Assembly: GCF_000152865.1 (NCBI RefSeq)
Contig: NZ_CH672390.1
Location: 1,992,474 to 2,056,473 of the forward strand
DNA: 64,000 nt
DNA from: Erythrobacter sp. NAP1
Lineage (GTDB): Bacteria; Pseudomonadota; Alphaproteobacteria; Sphingomonadales; Sphingomonadaceae
Reading direction: 5' to 3'
Below the pieces are notes generated by a model. It was not told the DNA's origin and ran no database searches. It saw nothing but the letters and a program-made list of their open reading frames with translations. How positions within the stretch are numbered: position 1 is the first letter of the stretch; each line of letters starts with the position of its first letter. A program made the position numbers and the translations under genes. Of this stretch, positions 60,821 to 64,000 are shown one piece after another.

Positions 60821-61206
60821 AGGCTTTGCATGACGCTTGGTTGATCAATCAGGGCAAACGCGAACGCCAGAGCGATGCAGCCGAGCAATACGGTCAATGC
60901 AATCGACTTGCGCCACGCGCCGGTGATCACGAGCAACACGGTCGCGCCTGCATTTGAAACCAGTCCCATCGTGACCACCCCAAGAGGAAAGGTGTCTCCT
61001 ACCACCCACGAGAGGCCAAAGCTGTAGCCGACGAGAAGTGCGAGCACCGCCCAGCCATAAAGCCGGATCAATGGCATCGCCGCTTCGGCCCCTTCGATCC
61101 CAAGCAAGCGCACCAGCTGCGGGGTCGGGATCAACAGCAATGGCAGGCCCACGAAAAGCCCGGTTCCGGCGATCTTAATCAGGAGGATCAGATCAAGATA
61201 ATTCAT
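60817..61206 (-). CDS. Small four-helix membrane protein
   Basis: 129 residues from the ATG at 61206 (GAGAGGGG upstream); an in-frame codon at 61221 is an alternative. Four hydrophobic segments are visible (about 5-27, 45-67, 73-95, 101-121) with short loops and no recognised motif. It overlaps the GNAT gene by four bases and is presumably co-transcribed with it. Function unknown. Confidence 0.75.
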   Translation of the reverse strand: MNYLDLILLIKIAGTGLFVGLPLLLIPTPQLVRLLGIEGAEAAMPLIRLYGWAVLALLVGYSFGLSWVVGDTFPLGVVTMGLVSNAGATVLLVITGAWRKSIALTVLLGCIALAFAFALIDQPSVMQSL

Positions 61207-61645
61207 CGCCGCCCCTCTCATTCGAACCGGGCCCTGCCCAGCCGGAACACATCTTCAAATAGCTGCGCCATTCTCGCAAGTTACAGGGCGCAGAAATCAA
61301 CGACGAATTCTGTCTGTAAGAATTTCGCCCGAGCCCGGACTAAAGGGTCATTGCCATTTCAACAAAGCGTTGATCCGCGACGACGAACGACAATCGGTTT
61401 CGACGAAAAACACTAATCATCCGATTGCCGGGAACACTCGTAGATCAAGACAGGTTATACAATAAAACCAGAGGCGCGGACCGGGGCGCAGGCCCTTTTG
61501 CGAACTTTCGGGCTATCCCCCACGCACCGGTCCCACTCCTCTCGCGACAACAAAATCATCCCCACGGCCCTCATCCCCCGGCCACCCACCCCGCCAAAGG
61601 CTCCGCTCAAGAAGGGCCGCATCTTTCAGGAAGGAATAGACGCAC
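61207..61645. promoter_or_regulatory. Upstream region of DUF547 gene, no gene seen
   Basis: About 440 bases without a convincing gene. The right half is rich in C and contains a long imperfect GC-rich inverted region (GCGCGGACCGGGGCGC... CACGCACCGGTCC, about 61475-61530). An SD (AGGAAGGA) sits before the ATG at 61646. A long 5' leader is possible. Confidence 0.4.
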
Positions 61646-62770
61646 ATGCCCCGCACTCAGGCTCTTCTGCTGGCAGCATCCGCTCTCGCTTTCACCGCTG
61701 TCCCGGCCACCGCTCAGGCACAGCCCGCAGCCGACCCCCAGTTTGAAACCTTCGCGCCCCAGGGTGCACCGATCGATCACACGATCGACTATTCGATCTG
61801 GGACGAGGCGATGAAGAACCTCGTCATTTCGATGGGTCCGAGCCTTCGCGAAACCGCTGGTTCCCCGCCGCAGAGTTTTGGCACGCGTCGCCAGTACGGG
61901 CACACTTCGCGCTATCGCCTCGAAGGCTCGCGTATCATGTTCAGCTTCCTCGATGCCGACATCCGGGCAAGCTTCACCGAGTATCGCCGCGATCTCGAAA
62001 GCGTGGCTGACCAGGTCGATATCCAGTCGCTGTCGCGCAACGAACAACTCGCTTACTGGATCAATCTCCACAACGTCGCGATGATCGAACAGATCGCCGA
62101 TGCCTGGCCGGTTCGCCAGCCGCGTGACATCAAGATCGGCGGCGTGCCACTCGACGAGGCTCGCTTCATCACGGTCGAAGGCATCGCCATGAGCCCGCGC
62201 GACATTCGCGAGAAGATCGTCTTTGCCAACTGGAGCGATCCCAAGGTCATGTACGGCTTCTGGCGCGGTGAGATCGGCGGACCGTCGATCCAGCGCGAAG
62301 CCTTCAACGCCGACAACGTTGCCCGCCTGCTCGACCGCGGCGCGCGTGACTTCGTGAACTCGCTGCGCGGTACGCAAAAGACAGGCTCAACCCTTCAAGT
62401 CTCTGAGCTCTACCAAGAGGCAGCTCCCTTCTTCTTCGACAATTTCGAAGCCGATCTGCGCGCGCACATCGCCCTGTATGCGGACGAGGACACCGCCACA
62501 TTGCTCGCCGGAACGAGCCGCCTCGAAGCATCGGTGAGCGAGCCCGACATTGCCGACCTCGCCGGCGGCGTGCGTGAACCGAGCTACCAGAACATCCAGA
62601 GCGCCGACGGCACCCAGGCGAGCTTCCGCATCCCGCAGAGCATGCAGCGCCTCCTTGCCCAGCGCGAAGAGAAGTTCCAGCGCATTATCCGCGAGGGCCG
62701 CACCGGAACGGTTACCTTCTCGAACATCGATCTGCCTGGCGATCCAGAGGGCGACGGCGAAGTCGAATAA
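61646..62770 (+). CDS. DUF547-domain exported protein (copy 1)
   Basis: 374 residues from the ATG at 61646 (AGGAAGGA upstream). A signal peptide ends at ATAQAQ (about residue 25). The core has the DUF547 pattern NEQLAYWINLHNVAMIEQI, DARFITVEG-like block, PRDIREKIVFANWSDPKVMYGFWRGEIGGPSIQREAFNADNV, typical of a family proposed to be papain/transglutaminase-like peptidase relatives with unknown activity. A terminator hairpin follows at 62797. A clear paralogue follows at 62931. Confidence 0.88.
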   Translation: MPRTQALLLAASALAFTAVPATAQAQPAADPQFETFAPQGAPIDHTIDYSIWDEAMKNLVISMGPSLRETAGSPPQSFGTRRQYGHTSRYRLEGSRIMFSFLDADIRASFTEYRRDLESVADQVDIQSLSRNEQLAYWINLHNVAMIEQIADAWPVRQPRDIKIGGVPLDEARFITVEGIAMSPRDIREKIVFANWSDPKVMYGFWRGEIGGPSIQREAFNADNVARLLDRGARDFVNSLRGTQKTGSTLQVSELYQEAAPFFFDNFEADLRAHIALYADEDTATLLAGTSRLEASVSEPDIADLAGGVREPSYQNIQSADGTQASFRIPQSMQRLLAQREEKFQRIIREGRTGTVTFSNIDLPGDPEGDGEVE

Positions 62771-62796
62771 CCCGATTTCACATCCCAAAACCAAAG

Positions 62797-62834
62797 AAAA
62801 GGCCGCAAATACCACACAGGTTCTGCGGCCTTTT
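62797..62834 (+). terminator. Intrinsic terminator after DUF547 copy 1
   Basis: AAAAGGCCGCA pairs with TGCGGCCTTTT over a 16-base loop, followed by CTTTCC. It separates the two DUF547 genes into distinct transcription units. Confidence 0.85.
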
Positions 62835-62930
62835 CTTTCCCTCACGGGTAATATTGTTACCTATTTGAAAAGAGGGGATATTTAGGGCATGTAATGTTGC
62901 ATCATTGATCGCAGCAAGGATGCCTCTCCC

Positions 62931-64000
62931 ATGCCAAGCTTTCGTCTCCCCGTCCTCTTGATCGGAACTTCCAGCCTCGCCGCTCTGGTTGCAGCGCCGC
63001 TGGCTGCGGAAAGCGCTCTTCCCCAGGAACGCCAATCGGAAGATGCCGAGGAACGCGCATCCTACGTACCGGCAGCAAATGAGGTTGGTCAGCCAGCCTC
63101 CAGCGATCGTTTCGCGCTATTCGTCCCGACCGACGAACCGGTACGCCACCGCATCGACTTCGAGAATTACGACTTCATCTTAAAGAACATTGTCGTCTCG
63201 ATGGGGCCGAGCATCCGGCAGCTTCCCTTCCGTCGTCCCGAAGCGGTCGGTACGCGGATTCGTCAGGGGCACAAGTCACCCTATCGGCTCGAAGGCAGCC
63301 AAGTGATGTTTCTGTTCATGGAGAACGATGCGAAAGCTGCGTTTAGCGACTATCGGCGTGAACTCGAAGGGATTACCAACACGCTCGACATTGCCAGCCT
63401 GCCGCGCAACGAACAGCTCGCCTTCTGGTTCAACTTCCACAACATCGCGATGCTCGAACAGCTCGCCAACAATTGGCCCACCCGCGAACCGGCGGAGATC
63501 GAGATCGATGGCGTGCCGCTCAACGATGCCAAGTGGCTGACCGTGCGCGGTATCCCGATCAGCCTGCGCGATATTCGCGAAAACATCGTCTTCGCCAACT
63601 GGAAGAGCCCGAAGGTGATCTATGGCTTCTGGCGCGGCGAAATTGGCGGTCCGGCGCTTGAACGCGAAGCTTTCACCGCAGCCAATGTGAACTCGCTTCT
63701 CGATATCGCAGCGGAGGACTTCATCAACTCGCTGCGCGGTACGCAAAAGCGCGGCGACCGGCTCGATGTCTCGACTCTGTATGACGAAACGCGCGCGTTC
63801 TACTTCCCCGATTTCGAGACCGATGTGCGCGCGCACCTATCGTCCTATGCGAATGAAGAAGTGAGCGAGATTCTTTCCAAAACCAGCATGGTGAACGCCT
63901 CGATCCGCGATCGCACCATCGCGGATCTTTCGGGCGGAGCGCGCTTTGCGAACTATCTGTTCAATTCGACCGAAGGCAATCCGATGTTCTACGACGATGC
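62931..64000 (+). CDS. DUF547-domain exported protein (copy 2, 3' end outside window)
   Basis: Open from the ATG at 62931 (AAGGA ten bases upstream) to the window edge, 356 codons seen. A signal peptide is visible (FRLPVLLIGTSSLAALVAAPLAA), then a linker and a DUF547 core closely matching copy 1: IVVSMGPSIRQ, NEQLAFWFNFHNIAMLEQL, LRDIRENIVFANW, YGFWRGEIGGPALEREAF, FINSLRGTQKRGDRLDVS. The N-terminal linker is longer than in copy 1. It is a tandem paralogue; function unknown. Confidence 0.88.
   Translation, partial: MPSFRLPVLLIGTSSLAALVAAPLAAESALPQERQSEDAEERASYVPAANEVGQPASSDRFALFVPTDEPVRHRIDFENYDFILKNIVVSMGPSIRQLPFRRPEAVGTRIRQGHKSPYRLEGSQVMFLFMENDAKAAFSDYRRELEGITNTLDIASLPRNEQLAFWFNFHNIAMLEQLANNWPTREPAEIEIDGVPLNDAKWLTVRGIPISLRDIRENIVFANWKSPKVIYGFWRGEIGGPALEREAFTAANVNSLLDIAAEDFINSLRGTQKRGDRLDVSTLYDETRAFYFPDFETDVRAHLSSYANEEVSEILSKTSMVNASIRDRTIADLSGGARFANYLFNSTEGNPMFYDD

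Overview
The window looks like chromosomal DNA of a marine or aquatic alphaproteobacterium of the Sphingomonadales, most probably Erythrobacteraceae. This is inferred from gene content: many TonB-dependent receptors, flavin-dependent 'tryptophan halogenase' genes beside them, DUF6445, a Rel protein, PdeM and aerobic HemF. GC content is high, and there is one tRNA gene (Ser, GGA). No rRNA, CRISPR array or prophage is visible.

Positions 1-27100 form a large glucan-utilisation region with two arms. The alpha-glucan arm has an MFS sugar permease (1-1390, cut by the window edge) divergent from an operon of exported GH13 amylase, cytoplasmic GH13 alpha-glucosidase, LacI regulator and halogenase (1678-7716). 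A TonB receptor (7809-10583) and a DUF6445 gene with a second halogenase (10976-13200) follow. The beta-glucan arm has a sodium/solute symporter, GH3 lipoprotein, MFS permease, second LacI and GH16 laminarinase-like lipoprotein (13208-20678, minus), then a second TonB receptor (20814-24137), a divergent third halogenase (24336-25850) and a secreted protein with a duplicated beta-rich domain (25964-27100). Oligosaccharides would enter through the receptors, be cut in the periplasm and pass the inner membrane by the MFS and SSS carriers. Two operator-like palindromes recur: TGCAAA-N2-TTTGCA (1499, 11100, 25881) and TGWNANCGNTNWCA (17355, 24213, 25903). They probably correspond to the two LacI proteins. 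The duplicated-domain gene has one of each in its promoter.

Positions 27101-33614 hold three overlapping minus-strand genes: a serine hydrolase, a metallophosphoesterase and a GMC oxidoreductase fused to an alpha/beta hydrolase. Positions 33821-40544 hold an unusual cluster: a SLOG-type sensor with two predicted transmembrane pairs (SLATT-like), a secreted Sel1-repeat trypsin-like protease, a small acidic lipoprotein and a TIR-TolB-like-TPR protein. An IS6-family transposase relic (40777-41085) lies beside it.

Positions 41326-48926 contain a LytTR response regulator, two LytS-type kinases (one with a degraded ATP site), a PadR regulator, a third TonB receptor and an exported protein. From 49010 to the end the content is mostly housekeeping or ordinary: tRNA-Ser, a cyclophilin, DUF1905, a CBS protein, an MCP, a VOC protein, bifunctional Rel, a hybrid kinase, hemF, pdeM, infC (apparently with an AUA start), a GNAT, a small membrane protein and two tandem DUF547 proteins, the last cut by the right edge.
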